The translations under genes were made by a program, and so were the position numbers. Source: Amniculibacterium aquaticum (GTDB taxonomy: Bacteria > Bacteroidota > Bacteroidia > Flavobacteriales > Weeksellaceae). Taken from it: 46,374 bases of DNA. How positions within the stretch are numbered: the stretch's first letter is position 1; every line of letters begins with the position of its first letter. Location: the NCBI RefSeq assembly GCF_003852705.1, contig NZ_REFA01000019.1:1-46374 (forward strand). The letters run 5' to 3'. This document shows positions 1 to 6,987 of this stretch, one piece after another. The notes below the pieces were generated by a model. It searched no databases and was not told the origin of the DNA. It saw only the letters and a program-made list of their open reading frames with translations.

Positions 1-76
1 GTATTCTTTTGCATAGAGAAATTTGTAGTTATTTTTCCTCTAATATACTGAATACCAGTCTTTTAAACAAATAATT

Positions 77-99
77 AACGCCTTTTTTTAAAGGTGTTT
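77..99 (+). terminator. Probable terminator of an upstream gene outside the window
   Basis: A nine-pair stem (one G-T wobble) at 77-85 and 90-98 with a TTTT loop is followed by a short spacer and a seven-T run. It lies just before the first gene and would end transcription entering from the left. Confidence 0.45.
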
Positions 100-129
100 A
101 TCGATTTTTTTACTTTAAACAAGTTCTTT

Positions 130-1344
130 ATGAAAAGTTTACATATCTGGCTCAAATTCGCAATATTCAACCTATTTATTGTTGCCGTTTTGGGAACGGT
201 TATGCGTTACAAAATTGCATTCTCACTTCCGATAGTCGAACAAAAAAACCTTCAACAAAGTCATTCGCATTTTGCTTTTTACGGTTGGATTACATTTATT
301 ATTTATGTTTTAATCGTAAAATATTTACGAGAAGTTGTTCCCAACCTTAAAGAAGGAAAGTACAAATGGTTGGTCATCTCCAATCTTGTAGCCTCTTTCG
401 GTATGCTTATTTCTTTCATTTATAACGGATATTTTTGGTTGTCCATTGCTTTTTCAACCATGGCATTGCTCACCAGTTTTGTGTTTTATTTTGTTTTTTC
501 AAAAGACATGAAGGGTATTTCGGATATTTCAAAAAAATGGTTGCATGCTGCGTTTTTCTTTGCCGTATTTTCATCTTTAGGGGTTTTTACTTTGAGCATC
601 ATGATGGCGACTAAGAATTTTTCTCAAGATGTTTTTTTAGCTTCAGAATATTTTTATCTCCATTTTCAGTACAATGGATTTTTCATTTTTTCTTGCATCG
701 CTTTCTTGTTGAATAACCTTAAGAAAATGGGGGTTGCACCTTCTGAAAAAGAAAATAATTTAATTTTTTGGTTGTCCTTTGTTGGATGTTTGGTCGGATA
801 CGGATTGTCCGTTTTATGGTTCAAAATGCCGCTTTGGATGTTTGCAGCCATAACCGTTACAACGCTCATGCAGACTTGGGGTGCGTATTTGTTGTTTAAA
901 GTGATTAAAGATAGATGGTCGGTGATCAAGCAGCATTGGTCTCCCATGCTTAGGTTTGTCTTGATCTATGTTGGTTTCGCATTTGGAGTGAAGATTATAT
1001 TGCAATTGGGATCTAATATCCCGGCTGTTAATCAGTTTGCATTTGGATTTAGAAATATTGTAATTGCTTATCTGCATTTGGTTCTTCTTATGTGTGTGTC
1101 GGCATTTTTGGTGGGTCAAATGTTGGCGTCCAATCTATTTTCTCTTTCCAAGGCGCTGTTGCTGGGTGTTCAATTTTTCCTTCTAGGCGTATTTCTCAAT
1201 GAATTGGTTTTGGGATCAATGGGGTTGTTGTCGACAATTTATTTTACCATTCCATACACGGCAGAAGCTTTGGTGGTGATATCGTTTTTCATAATGTTTT
1301 CGGCTTTCTACATCTTTATGAATATGAATAAAGCAAACGAATAA
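130..1344 (+). CDS. 12-helix membrane protein resembling heme-copper oxidase subunit I
   Basis: This is a 404-residue integral membrane protein with about twelve hydrophobic helices and almost no soluble domain. Histidines sit inside helices at the places expected for heme and copper ligands of the heme-copper oxidase/NO reductase superfamily: HSHFAFYGW in helix 2, YLHFQYNG in helix 6 and AYLHLVLL in helix 10. I chose the ATG at 130, which begins MKSLHIW; the reading frame can be extended to a GTG at 94, but that lies in a terminator hairpin. The gene stands next to the nos cluster on the opposite strand, so a role in nitrogen-oxide respiration or NO handling is plausible. The oxidase resemblance is judged from pattern only, and the canonical paired histidines of helix 7 are not evident, so it may not be a catalytic subunit. 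Confidence 0.6.
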   Translation: MKSLHIWLKFAIFNLFIVAVLGTVMRYKIAFSLPIVEQKNLQQSHSHFAFYGWITFIIYVLIVKYLREVVPNLKEGKYKWLVISNLVASFGMLISFIYNGYFWLSIAFSTMALLTSFVFYFVFSKDMKGISDISKKWLHAAFFFAVFSSLGVFTLSIMMATKNFSQDVFLASEYFYLHFQYNGFFIFSCIAFLLNNLKKMGVAPSEKENNLIFWLSFVGCLVGYGLSVLWFKMPLWMFAAITVTTLMQTWGAYLLFKVIKDRWSVIKQHWSPMLRFVLIYVGFAFGVKIILQLGSNIPAVNQFAFGFRNIVIAYLHLVLLMCVSAFLVGQMLASNLFSLSKALLLGVQFFLLGVFLNELVLGSMGLLSTIYFTIPYTAEALVVISFFIMFSAFYIFMNMNKANE

Positions 1345-1367
1345 TTTCAAAACATTTCAAATAAAAG

Positions 1368-1392
1368 AAACTCCGATCTGGAGTTTTTTTTT
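1368..1392 (+). terminator. Rho-independent terminator after the 12-helix protein gene
   Basis: A perfect seven-pair stem, AAACTCC/GGAGTTT with a five-base loop, leads into a T run. Confidence 0.85.
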
Positions 1393-1461
1393 GTGATTAA
1401 TTTTAAAATTTCAGGCTCCTTTTCTATAAGAATAATTTGCCCTATCAATAGTATTTTGAAA

Positions 1462-1497
1462 CAAAAAAAGCAGCACCTAAATTGCTTTAGATGCTGT
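1462..1497 (-). terminator. Rho-independent terminator of the fasciclin gene
   Basis: Read on the minus strand, an eleven-pair stem with a GCAA loop (1471-1481 with 1486-1496) is followed by CTTTTTTT. It lies about 40 bp past the fasciclin stop codon. Confidence 0.85.
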
Positions 1498-1538
1498 TTC
1501 ACAAACATTAAATTCAAACTATTATGATAAAATTCTTT

Positions 1539-2093
1539 CTATTGAGGGAGGATTACACCGTCCACAACATGGACAATCCCGTTGGATGCCGGCACGGAGG
1601 CCACGATGTTCACGGTTCCGTTAACGGTTGGTTTTCCATCCACCATTTTAATGGTGATGTTTTTACCATCGACCATACCTAGATTTTGACCATCGGTAAA
1701 TTGTTCTGCTTTGATAACACCAACATAAGTATGATGTCCAAGGATATCGGTTAATTTGCCGTTGTTCTCAGGCTTTAACAAATCTTCTACTGTTCCTGCA
1801 GGCAGTTTGTCAAAAGCAGCATTTAGCGGTGCAAATACGGTAAATGGACCTGCGTTGCTCAATGAAGTTGCCAATCCTGCGGCTTCCACACCTTTTACCA
1901 AGGTTGAAAGATCTTTGTTTCCTGCAGCTAATTTTACAATTGTAGGTTCAGAATCTTCATCTTGTACAACTTCTTGTCCACCGGTTACATTTTCTGTAGA
2001 GGTAGTAGCAGCTTCTGTTGGAGCAGCTTCATTGGGCTTGCAGCTCCAAAGTACCAAAGAAACTAGGGCGAGAGTTAAAAGGGACTTTTTCAT
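1539..2093 (-). CDS. Fasciclin (FAS1) domain lipoprotein
   Basis: This 184-residue exported protein carries a single FAS1 domain. A signal peptide ends in a lipobox at Cys18 (LVLWSC), followed by an Ala/Thr/Glu-rich linker to about residue 50. The FAS1 core then follows, with the typical FTVFAPLNAAFDKLP, LTDILGHHTYVG and NGIVHVVDGVILP motifs. FAS1 domains usually mediate adhesion or protein-protein contacts at the cell surface. The gene is transcribed alone toward its own terminator, but its upstream region carries two inverted repeats of the kind found at the nos promoters, which ties it to the nitrous oxide locus. Its function there is unknown. Confidence 0.9.
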   Translation of the reverse strand: MKKSLLTLALVSLVLWSCKPNEAAPTEAATTSTENVTGGQEVVQDEDSEPTIVKLAAGNKDLSTLVKGVEAAGLATSLSNAGPFTVFAPLNAAFDKLPAGTVEDLLKPENNGKLTDILGHHTYVGVIKAEQFTDGQNLGMVDGKNITIKMVDGKPTVNGTVNIVASVPASNGIVHVVDGVILPQ

Positions 2094-2139
2094 AACGATT
2101 ATTTTTATGTAAAAGTAGAGGGTTTGGTCTTAATTTGAA

Positions 2140-2153
2140 ATGATGAAAGTCAG
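2140..2153 (-). promoter_or_regulatory. CRP/FNR-type box, promoter-proximal, for the fasciclin gene
   Basis: The 14-mer ATGATGAAAGTCAG matches the half-site pattern TGAT-N4-GTCA. Its centre lies 29.5 bp upstream of a -7-like element TACTTTTA starting at 2117, nearly the geometry seen at the cytochrome promoters. Confidence 0.5.
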
Positions 2154-2171
2154 TATTTTTATTTTCGCACA

Positions 2172-2185
2172 GTGATTTATGTCAT
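2172..2185 (-). promoter_or_regulatory. Second CRP/FNR-type box upstream of the fasciclin gene
   Basis: The 14-mer GTGATTTATGTCAT (TGAT-N4-GTCA pattern) lies 32 bp, about three helical turns, upstream of the proximal box. Confidence 0.5.
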
Positions 2186-2231
2186 ATCACTAAACAATTT
2201 GTCTTTTCGGTGTAAATATTCTATTAAAAAC

Positions 2232-2261
2232 AAAAAATCACTTAACATTAAGTGATTTTTG
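2232..2261 (-). terminator. Terminator of the nosD-nosY operon
   Basis: A perfect stem AATCACTTAA/TTAAGTGATT flanked by A and T runs lies within 10 bp of the nosY stop codon. It looks functional in either direction. Confidence 0.85.
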
Positions 2262-2264
2262 TTG

Positions 2265-3032
2265 CTAAAGGTCTTTCTTGTTAAATTTTATCAGGGAAAT
2301 TAAAAATGGAAACACGGCCCAAAGAATCAGTACGGCCATGGAGATTCCTAAGCCGCCTCCTGATCCAAAAACTTGCTTGAAGATGGCACCCGTATGACCA
2401 AGCATGGCGGAAATGTTGAGCTGTAACAGAACAAATATCCTGGACAGTCCTACGGGATTACTAGCTGTTAGTCCCGCCATAATGCCCTCTATTGGATAAT
2501 CCGAAAACTGAAAAGAAAATATTAATAAAAGGGCATCGTAGATAATTCCGAAAAACATCCAAATGAATATGGAAACGCCTATTCCTTTTGCTCGATCTCT
2601 GCTGGTAATGGCTGCCAACATGGACAATGAAGTGAAAATTATGGACAACATGATTCCTACAATGATCAGTGAAAAGCCGACTTCTACAGAAGAATAAATG
2701 GCAATTGGGACGCCACAGCCTATTAAAAATGCAAAAACCAAAGCAGTGGACAATCCTAAAAATAAATTGAACCACACCTTACTTCTTGCAACGGGCTGAC
2801 TGAGGAGCAACTCGATAAATTGACCGGAATTGTACACATAAATGGTCGAGAATATAATACTGACCAATGGGACTACCAACAAGACAATGTTGAGCAGGCT
2901 AAGCGTGGTTTTTGTGCTGTTGCTGTCCAAACCAAGTACAGACCAGGAAATAATGAAAAGTAAGATGGTGTAGAATATGATGATTTTATTTTTTAATATA
3001 TCAAAAAGTATAAATCTGGCTATTTTATTCAT
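2265..3032 (-). CDS. nosY: NosY, ABC-2-type permease for nitrous oxide reductase maturation
   Basis: This 255-residue polytopic protein has six predicted membrane helices, beginning FILFDILKNKIIIFYTILLF. It is the membrane partner of the NosF ATPase encoded 19 bp upstream in the same operon. In known nos systems NosDFY forms one complex that energises supply of sulfur and/or copper for the CuZ centre of NosZ in the periplasm. Length and topology are normal for the family. It is the last gene before the operon terminator. Confidence 0.93.
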   Translation of the reverse strand: MNKIARFILFDILKNKIIIFYTILLFIISWSVLGLDSNSTKTTLSLLNIVLLVVPLVSIIFSTIYVYNSGQFIELLLSQPVARSKVWFNLFLGLSTALVFAFLIGCGVPIAIYSSVEVGFSLIIVGIMLSIIFTSLSMLAAITSRDRAKGIGVSIFIWMFFGIIYDALLLIFSFQFSDYPIEGIMAGLTASNPVGLSRIFVLLQLNISAMLGHTGAIFKQVFGSGGGLGISMAVLILWAVFPFLISLIKFNKKDL

Positions 3033-3051
3033 TTCAATTAATTTTATGAGA

Positions 3052-3783
3052 TTATATCTGAGTTCTGGCTTCTCCCTTCATGTTTTTCAATATGGAAATA
3101 ATTCCGTCAGAGATTTTTTTTGTGCTGGTTTCTTTCATCAATTCTTCTACCGACTGGTGAACAAGAATTTTACCCTCGTTCATAAAAACAATTTCACTCA
3201 CAATATCATCCAACTCGCTCAGAAGGTGAGAGGTGATGATGATGAGTTTGCCCTTTGCTTTTTCTTTTAGAATTTTATTTTTCAAAATTTCCGATGCCAA
3301 AGGATCCAGTCCAGCAGTCGGTTCGTCCAGAATAATAATGGAAGGATTGAACATGAATGCCAGTACAGCACTTACCTTTTGGGTTGTACCTCCGGAAAGG
3401 GTTCTCATCTTTTTGTCGAACATTTTTTCCAACTGAAAAGCTTCGAGCAATTCGGTGTCCAATTCATTTTCCGGAATATTTCTGGTTTCCTTGATCATTT
3501 TTATGGTGTCTTCTATGGACATGTTTTCTGGATACCGTCCTATTTGTGGCATGTATCCAATATGCACTCGGTATTTGTAATGATCTTTTACGGATTCGCC
3601 ATTCACGATGATGTCTCCTTTTTCCAAGACATTTAATCCCAAAATACTCTTGATAAGGGTGGTTTTGCCACAGCCATTCGGTCCGATAAGTGCCACCGAT
3701 TGCCCGTCTTCAAAATTTACATTGATATCGTTGAGCGCAGTGAATTTGTTGAAGTTCTTACTCAGATTTTTTATTTCTATCAT
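3052..3783 (-). CDS. nosF: NosF, ABC transporter ATPase for nitrous oxide reductase maturation
   Basis: This is a 243-residue ATP-binding cassette protein. It shows Walker A (GPNGCGKTTLIK, around residue 35), signature LSGGTTQKVS, Walker B IIILDEPTAGLD and the H-loop ITSHLLSEL. It pairs with NosY and periplasmic NosD. Its ATG overlaps the stop of the cytochrome-like gene by 4 bp (ATGA), so the two are translationally coupled. Confidence 0.94.
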   Translation of the reverse strand: MIEIKNLSKNFNKFTALNDINVNFEDGQSVALIGPNGCGKTTLIKSILGLNVLEKGDIIVNGESVKDHYKYRVHIGYMPQIGRYPENMSIEDTIKMIKETRNIPENELDTELLEAFQLEKMFDKKMRTLSGGTTQKVSAVLAFMFNPSIIILDEPTAGLDPLASEILKNKILKEKAKGKLIIITSHLLSELDDIVSEIVFMNEGKILVHQSVEELMKETSTKKISDGIISILKNMKGEARTQI

Positions 3784-4244
3784 GGTTGAGTTTCAAATTT
3801 ATAAGATTTATGACACGAGGTGCAGTTGCTTAGTATGCCGTTCAATTGTTCTTGTGTTTGCTCTTTGTTGTATTTTTTTCTAACCGCTTCAGCTAGTTGA
3901 TCGAACTTGTCATGGGTGTCAAACCCTAATTTTTTAAATTCGATTGGAAGTGCTTTTAACAAACCTGTTGGGATATGTTCGGTTGCTGCACCACCGGCTT
4001 TTTCTGCAGCTTTTATTATTTGTTCGGGATTGTTGTGGGTAAGGCCTAGGTTTATTTCTTGTATCGTTTCTAGGAAACCACGCATTTCTGCCATTACAAA
4101 ATCTTTATTTTCCTTACTTGTAATTATGGCTCTTCTTTGGTCTTGGTCTGCTGGTTTTACATCTCCTTTTACCATGAAATAATAGATCAGAAAACCATTG
4201 AAAAACAAAGATATAATGAATGCAATGGGTATTATTTTTTTCAT
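3780..4244 (-). CDS. Membrane-anchored cytochrome c'-like protein in the nos operon
   Basis: This 154-residue protein has an N-terminal uncleaved-looking membrane anchor (residues 5-24), a largely helical middle and a single heme c attachment motif close to the C-terminus, CTSCH at residues 141-145. Heme c at the end of a helical domain is the architecture of the cytochrome c' family, rather than of ordinary c-type electron carriers, where CxxCH is N-terminal. It is inserted between nosD (4-bp gap) and nosF (4-bp overlap), so it is co-expressed with the maturation complex. It could pass electrons to NosDFY/NosL or bind NO; neither can be decided from the sequence. Confidence 0.75.
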   Translation of the reverse strand: MKKIIPIAFIISLFFNGFLIYYFMVKGDVKPADQDQRRAIITSKENKDFVMAEMRGFLETIQEINLGLTHNNPEQIIKAAEKAGGAATEHIPTGLLKALPIEFKKLGFDTHDKFDQLAEAVRKKYNKEQTQEQLNGILSNCTSCHKSYKFETQP

Positions 4245-4248
4245 TGAA

Positions 4249-5484
4249 TTAAATTTTGATCGGTTTCATCAGGGGCTTATCATCAACAAAGTTTTCTGGT
4301 GTAAGGCTGGGTAATATTTTTTCCACCCTATCCATGAGGTCAACAAAAAAAGAACGGAAAAGCAGCATCACAGACGGGTTTCTTTCGGATAAAACGGCAT
4401 ATAAACTTAAAGGATGGTAAGGGATATCGGAAATTCCATCTTTGTTGAGGTCGTATCTTTCATCGTTTTTGTCCCAGAAGTTCGATTTAAAATCATTCAA
4501 AACCATGGTGCCGTTGGTGCTGATGTCGAAAACATTTCCCAAGAAATTGTTGTTGTTAATTCTATTCTCCATACAATTGGCATTCACTTTTAGTCCCCAT
4601 CCGTTGTTGCTGAATTGGTTTTTGTAAAAATCAATCTTGGTCGCTCCGTCCATGAAAATGCCTGTGGTATTGTTATCGAAATAATTTTCCTTAATCTTTG
4701 AGAATGAAATCTCTTTCAGTAAAAGTCCATAACTAGCATCTCCCCAGTTGTTGATAAACCGGTTGCCAACCATGCCTACATTGTTGCTGTACATAACGGC
4801 TACACCGGCATCGTTACCGTCAAAGGTATTGTGAGAATAGATGTTGTCGTTAGAAAACATGAAGTGCAAACCGTATCTAAGATTTTTTTTAGAATAGTTT
4901 CTGGCAACATAGGAGTTGAGTACTTTTTCAAGATAAATTCCATCTTTATGCCCCTCGACATAGTTGTTTTTTATCCAAAGCTCGTCGCTGCTCCAAGCGT
5001 GGATGCCGTCACCAACTCCTTCCTGAGATTTGGATCTTTTTGTTGTGAATTTGTTGTTTTGGATTAAACATTTGTAGCCTCTTTGTATGAAAATTCCGAA
5101 ATAATTATTTTCAAAAATATTGTTCGCAACGGTTGTGAAGTGGCTGTCGTATAAGCGAAGTGCTCCAATATTTTTCACCTCGTCTTCTCCAGAATTTATT
5201 ATTCTAAACCCTTTCAGTACGATATGATTGGCCCGAAAAGATAGGATTTCGTACTTCATTTCGCCATCCAAAATGGGTCTTCCGATACCCAAAATGGTAA
5301 GTGGTTTTGTGATGTTGAGATTTCCTTCCTTGTAAGTTCCGGCATCCACCAAGATGCTGTCTCCAGGTTTAGAGACTTTTAAAGCTTGTTGTATGGTTTT
5401 GTAAGGCTTGTCTTTACCCACTTTTAATACGGATGCTTGTAACCAAAAAGGAAAAGACAAAAGTAAAAGAAGAAATTGTTTCAT
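4249..5484 (-). CDS. nosD: NosD, periplasmic beta-helix maturation protein
   Basis: This 411-residue exported protein is built from right-handed parallel beta-helix (CASH/NosD) repeats. After a Sec signal peptide ending near residue 18 it has the family opening KPYKTIQQALKVSKPGDSI. A long run of Asn-rich turns follows (NNxF, NNYVEGHKDGIYLEK and similar) to about residue 340. NosD partners with NosFY in building the copper-sulfide cluster of NosZ. I chose the ATG at 5484 because it starts exactly at the signal peptide; an in-frame TTG at 5526 would add 14 residues lying inside the preceding hairpin. Confidence 0.93.
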   Translation of the reverse strand: MKQFLLLLLSFPFWLQASVLKVGKDKPYKTIQQALKVSKPGDSILVDAGTYKEGNLNITKPLTILGIGRPILDGEMKYEILSFRANHIVLKGFRIINSGEDEVKNIGALRLYDSHFTTVANNIFENNYFGIFIQRGYKCLIQNNKFTTKRSKSQEGVGDGIHAWSSDELWIKNNYVEGHKDGIYLEKVLNSYVARNYSKKNLRYGLHFMFSNDNIYSHNTFDGNDAGVAVMYSNNVGMVGNRFINNWGDASYGLLLKEISFSKIKENYFDNNTTGIFMDGATKIDFYKNQFSNNGWGLKVNANCMENRINNNNFLGNVFDISTNGTMVLNDFKSNFWDKNDERYDLNKDGISDIPYHPLSLYAVLSERNPSVMLLFRSFFVDLMDRVEKILPSLTPENFVDDKPLMKPIKI

Positions 5485-5510
5485 GTTGGTATCCCAAGGT
5501 TGTAATAGAT

Positions 5511-5544
5511 AAGAGTGGAAAATCAATATAGACTCTCCACTCTT
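5511..5544 (-). other. Hairpin between nosL and nosD
   Basis: A nine-pair stem, AAGAGTGGA (5511-5519) with TCCACTCTT (5536-5544), lies between the nosL stop and the nosD start. On the minus strand no T run follows it, so it looks more like an RNA processing or partial attenuation element than a full terminator. Confidence 0.55.
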
Positions 5545-5591
5545 TTGATTTGTATTTTCTATCTAAATTATAAAATCACAATGAAGAATTT

Positions 5592-5993
5592 TTATTCTAC
5601 ACCAAATTCTTTTTTAGCTTTTTCAGCCTCTTCCTTGCTTTCATAGGCTTGCATATTGCCTCCCATTGGAGATTTTATTGATCCTCCTTTGATGAAAGTA
5701 GCCTTTTCAAATTCAATTAATTTTTCCGACGGATAGTCGGTAACATAAGTTTTGGCATTGGCTACTTTGTCCGCATTGGAAGTGACATAACCATTCATGC
5801 ATTTGATGTCATCAAATTTGTAAATTCTACCTTTTTCGGTTACCAGTTCTGTTGCATATTTAACATTTTCTATGGACATTTTGCAATGTTCGCATTGTTC
5901 GCCAACAGAAATTTTCTTAGGATCATCGCTTCCACATGAAGCTAGAAATAGTGTAAAAGTAGAGGCTGCTAGGATGTTCTTAATGTTTTTCAT
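5592..5993 (-). CDS. nosL: NosL, copper chaperone lipoprotein
   Basis: This is a 133-residue lipoprotein with the lipobox LASC (Cys20) followed by GSDD. It carries the NosL copper-binding pattern CEHCKM (Cys34, Cys37, Met39) and the conserved FDDIKCMNGY segment. NosL delivers Cu(I) to apo-NosZ with the NosDFY complex. The acidic residues just after the lipidated Cys resemble the Bacteroidota surface-export signal, so its side of the outer membrane is uncertain. The gene follows its own promoter, with a -7 box only 4 nt from the ATG and a canonical FNR box further upstream. Confidence 0.93.
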   Translation of the reverse strand: MKNIKNILAASTFTLFLASCGSDDPKKISVGEQCEHCKMSIENVKYATELVTEKGRIYKFDDIKCMNGYVTSNADKVANAKTYVTDYPSEKLIEFEKATFIKGGSIKSPMGGNMQAYESKEEAEKAKKEFGVE

Positions 5994-5997
5994 GTTT

Positions 5998-6005
5998 CAA
6001 ATTTA
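5998..6005 (-). promoter_or_regulatory. nosL -7 box (leaderless geometry)
   Basis: TAAATTTG matches the Bacteroidota -7 consensus TAnnTTTG and is separated from the nosL ATG by just AAAC. The transcript would therefore start at or next to the start codon. Confidence 0.6.
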
Positions 6006-6038
6006 CAAATGATTAATGGGAATTGATCGTAAAAAGGA

Positions 6039-6052
6039 TTGATTAATATCAA
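6039..6052 (-). promoter_or_regulatory. Canonical FNR box upstream of nosL
   Basis: TTGATTAATATCAA is an exact TTGAT-N4-ATCAA inverted repeat, the consensus for FNR-family regulators. Its centre is 40.5 bp from the -7 box, about one helical turn further than at the cytochrome promoters. Confidence 0.65.
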
Positions 6053-6100
6053 GTATTTATTTTTACTTATTCTATTTTTTGTTAAAAGGCTAAAATATGA

Positions 6101-6149
6101 AAAATCCTACTGAAAACCAAATGATTTACTTGCTCTTTAGTAGGATTTT
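6101..6149 (-). terminator. Terminator of the NosB-like gene
   Basis: An eleven-pair stem, AAAATCCTACT with AGTAGGATTTT, encloses a 27-nt loop and has A/T runs on both sides. It lies 22 bp past the gene's stop codon. Confidence 0.7.
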
Positions 6150-6170
6150 TTTTAAGTGAGTTGTTTGAAC

Positions 6171-6749
6171 TTATTTTGCTTTTTTAAACTCGATATAACA
6201 AGAGATCATTAAAAATAAAGCAACACCAAACATGATCCATCCTCCAATGTCGGGATAGGAATGGGCTGTGAAGTTTAATAATTGTTTAGACCCAATGAGT
6301 GGCGGTTGGTAAGACATCCCAGGTACAACAATGGCTGCGTTAGGATCCAGGTTGTGTCCATAATCGTACTCCCATTGCCAAAAGTCGTACATAAAAGCAA
6401 TACCAAATACCAAATACAAGATGGTAATTCCGTACAACCAAGCTTTCTTTCCGAGTGCTGCAACCAAAAGACAAATGGCACCAAGAATTCCTAATGCGTA
6501 AGGCATGATTTTGAATTCTACAAATTCATCTGCCTTTATTTCTTTCATCCCAATATAATGGTTAAGACCGTTGATGATGTCAAATTCTCCAGCCAATTTG
6601 TTGGAATGGATAAACATGCTTAATCCTTCCGGGTACTGCGGTGCTTCGAGGTAAATGGCCCAAATGGGAGTGAAAATACTAATGAATAATCCGATGCCTG
6701 ATAAGGCCAATAAGATTTTTGAAATTTTTTGTAATGAATTGGTTTTCAT
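6171..6749 (-). CDS. Nos-cluster integral membrane protein (NosB-like)
   Basis: This 192-residue protein has about four membrane helices (residues 10-30, 88-105, 109-125 and 168-187). Two extracytoplasmic stretches are rich in aromatic residues, His and Pro (GLNHYIGMK and YDFWQWEYDYGHNLDP). A membrane protein of unknown role directly after nosZ, called NosB in epsilonproteobacterial clusters, is typical of clade II nos loci, and position and topology fit that description. The relation is inferred from context, not from a recognised domain. It has its own upstream FNR-type box and its own terminator. Confidence 0.7.
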   Translation of the reverse strand: MKTNSLQKISKILLALSGIGLFISIFTPIWAIYLEAPQYPEGLSMFIHSNKLAGEFDIINGLNHYIGMKEIKADEFVEFKIMPYALGILGAICLLVAALGKKAWLYGITILYLVFGIAFMYDFWQWEYDYGHNLDPNAAIVVPGMSYQPPLIGSKQLLNFTAHSYPDIGGWIMFGVALFLMISCYIEFKKAK

Positions 6750-6928
6750 TTTATGATGTTTTTATGATATTCTATTAATGGTTTTAAAGTATCGTATAAG
6801 GATTTATAATTCAACCGTATTTATTAATTCGGGAAAATCTTCAAAGAATTTTAGGGGAATATACCTTGTATTTGGTGATATAAATTTACGATAATTTACG
6901 AGAATATCTTTGTGATAACGGTTACAAA

Positions 6929-6942
6929 CTGACAAATGTCAG
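6929..6942 (-). promoter_or_regulatory. CRP/FNR-type box upstream of the NosB-like gene
   Basis: CTGACAAATGTCAG has perfect six-base arms, CTGACA and TGTCAG, around a 2-bp centre (TGAC-N4-GTCA). A weak -7-like TATTCTCG starts at 6906, 29.5 bp from its centre, consistent with an activator-dependent promoter. Confidence 0.55.
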
Positions 6943-6949
6943 AGTAAAA

Positions 6950-6972
6950 AAAGGGCAGTAAAACTGCCCTTT
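6950..6972 (-). terminator. Terminator of the cytochrome c-nosZ operon
   Basis: A perfect ten-pair stem, AAAGGGCAGT/ACTGCCCTTT with an AAA loop, lies 15 bp past the nosZ stop and is followed on the minus strand by a T run. Confidence 0.92.
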
Positions 6973-6987
6973 AAAATTTTATTTTTT

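Noticed and set aside
1756-2112. A 118-codon open frame opposite the fasciclin gene.
   Set aside because: It is the antisense shadow of a clear FAS1 gene with lipobox and terminator.
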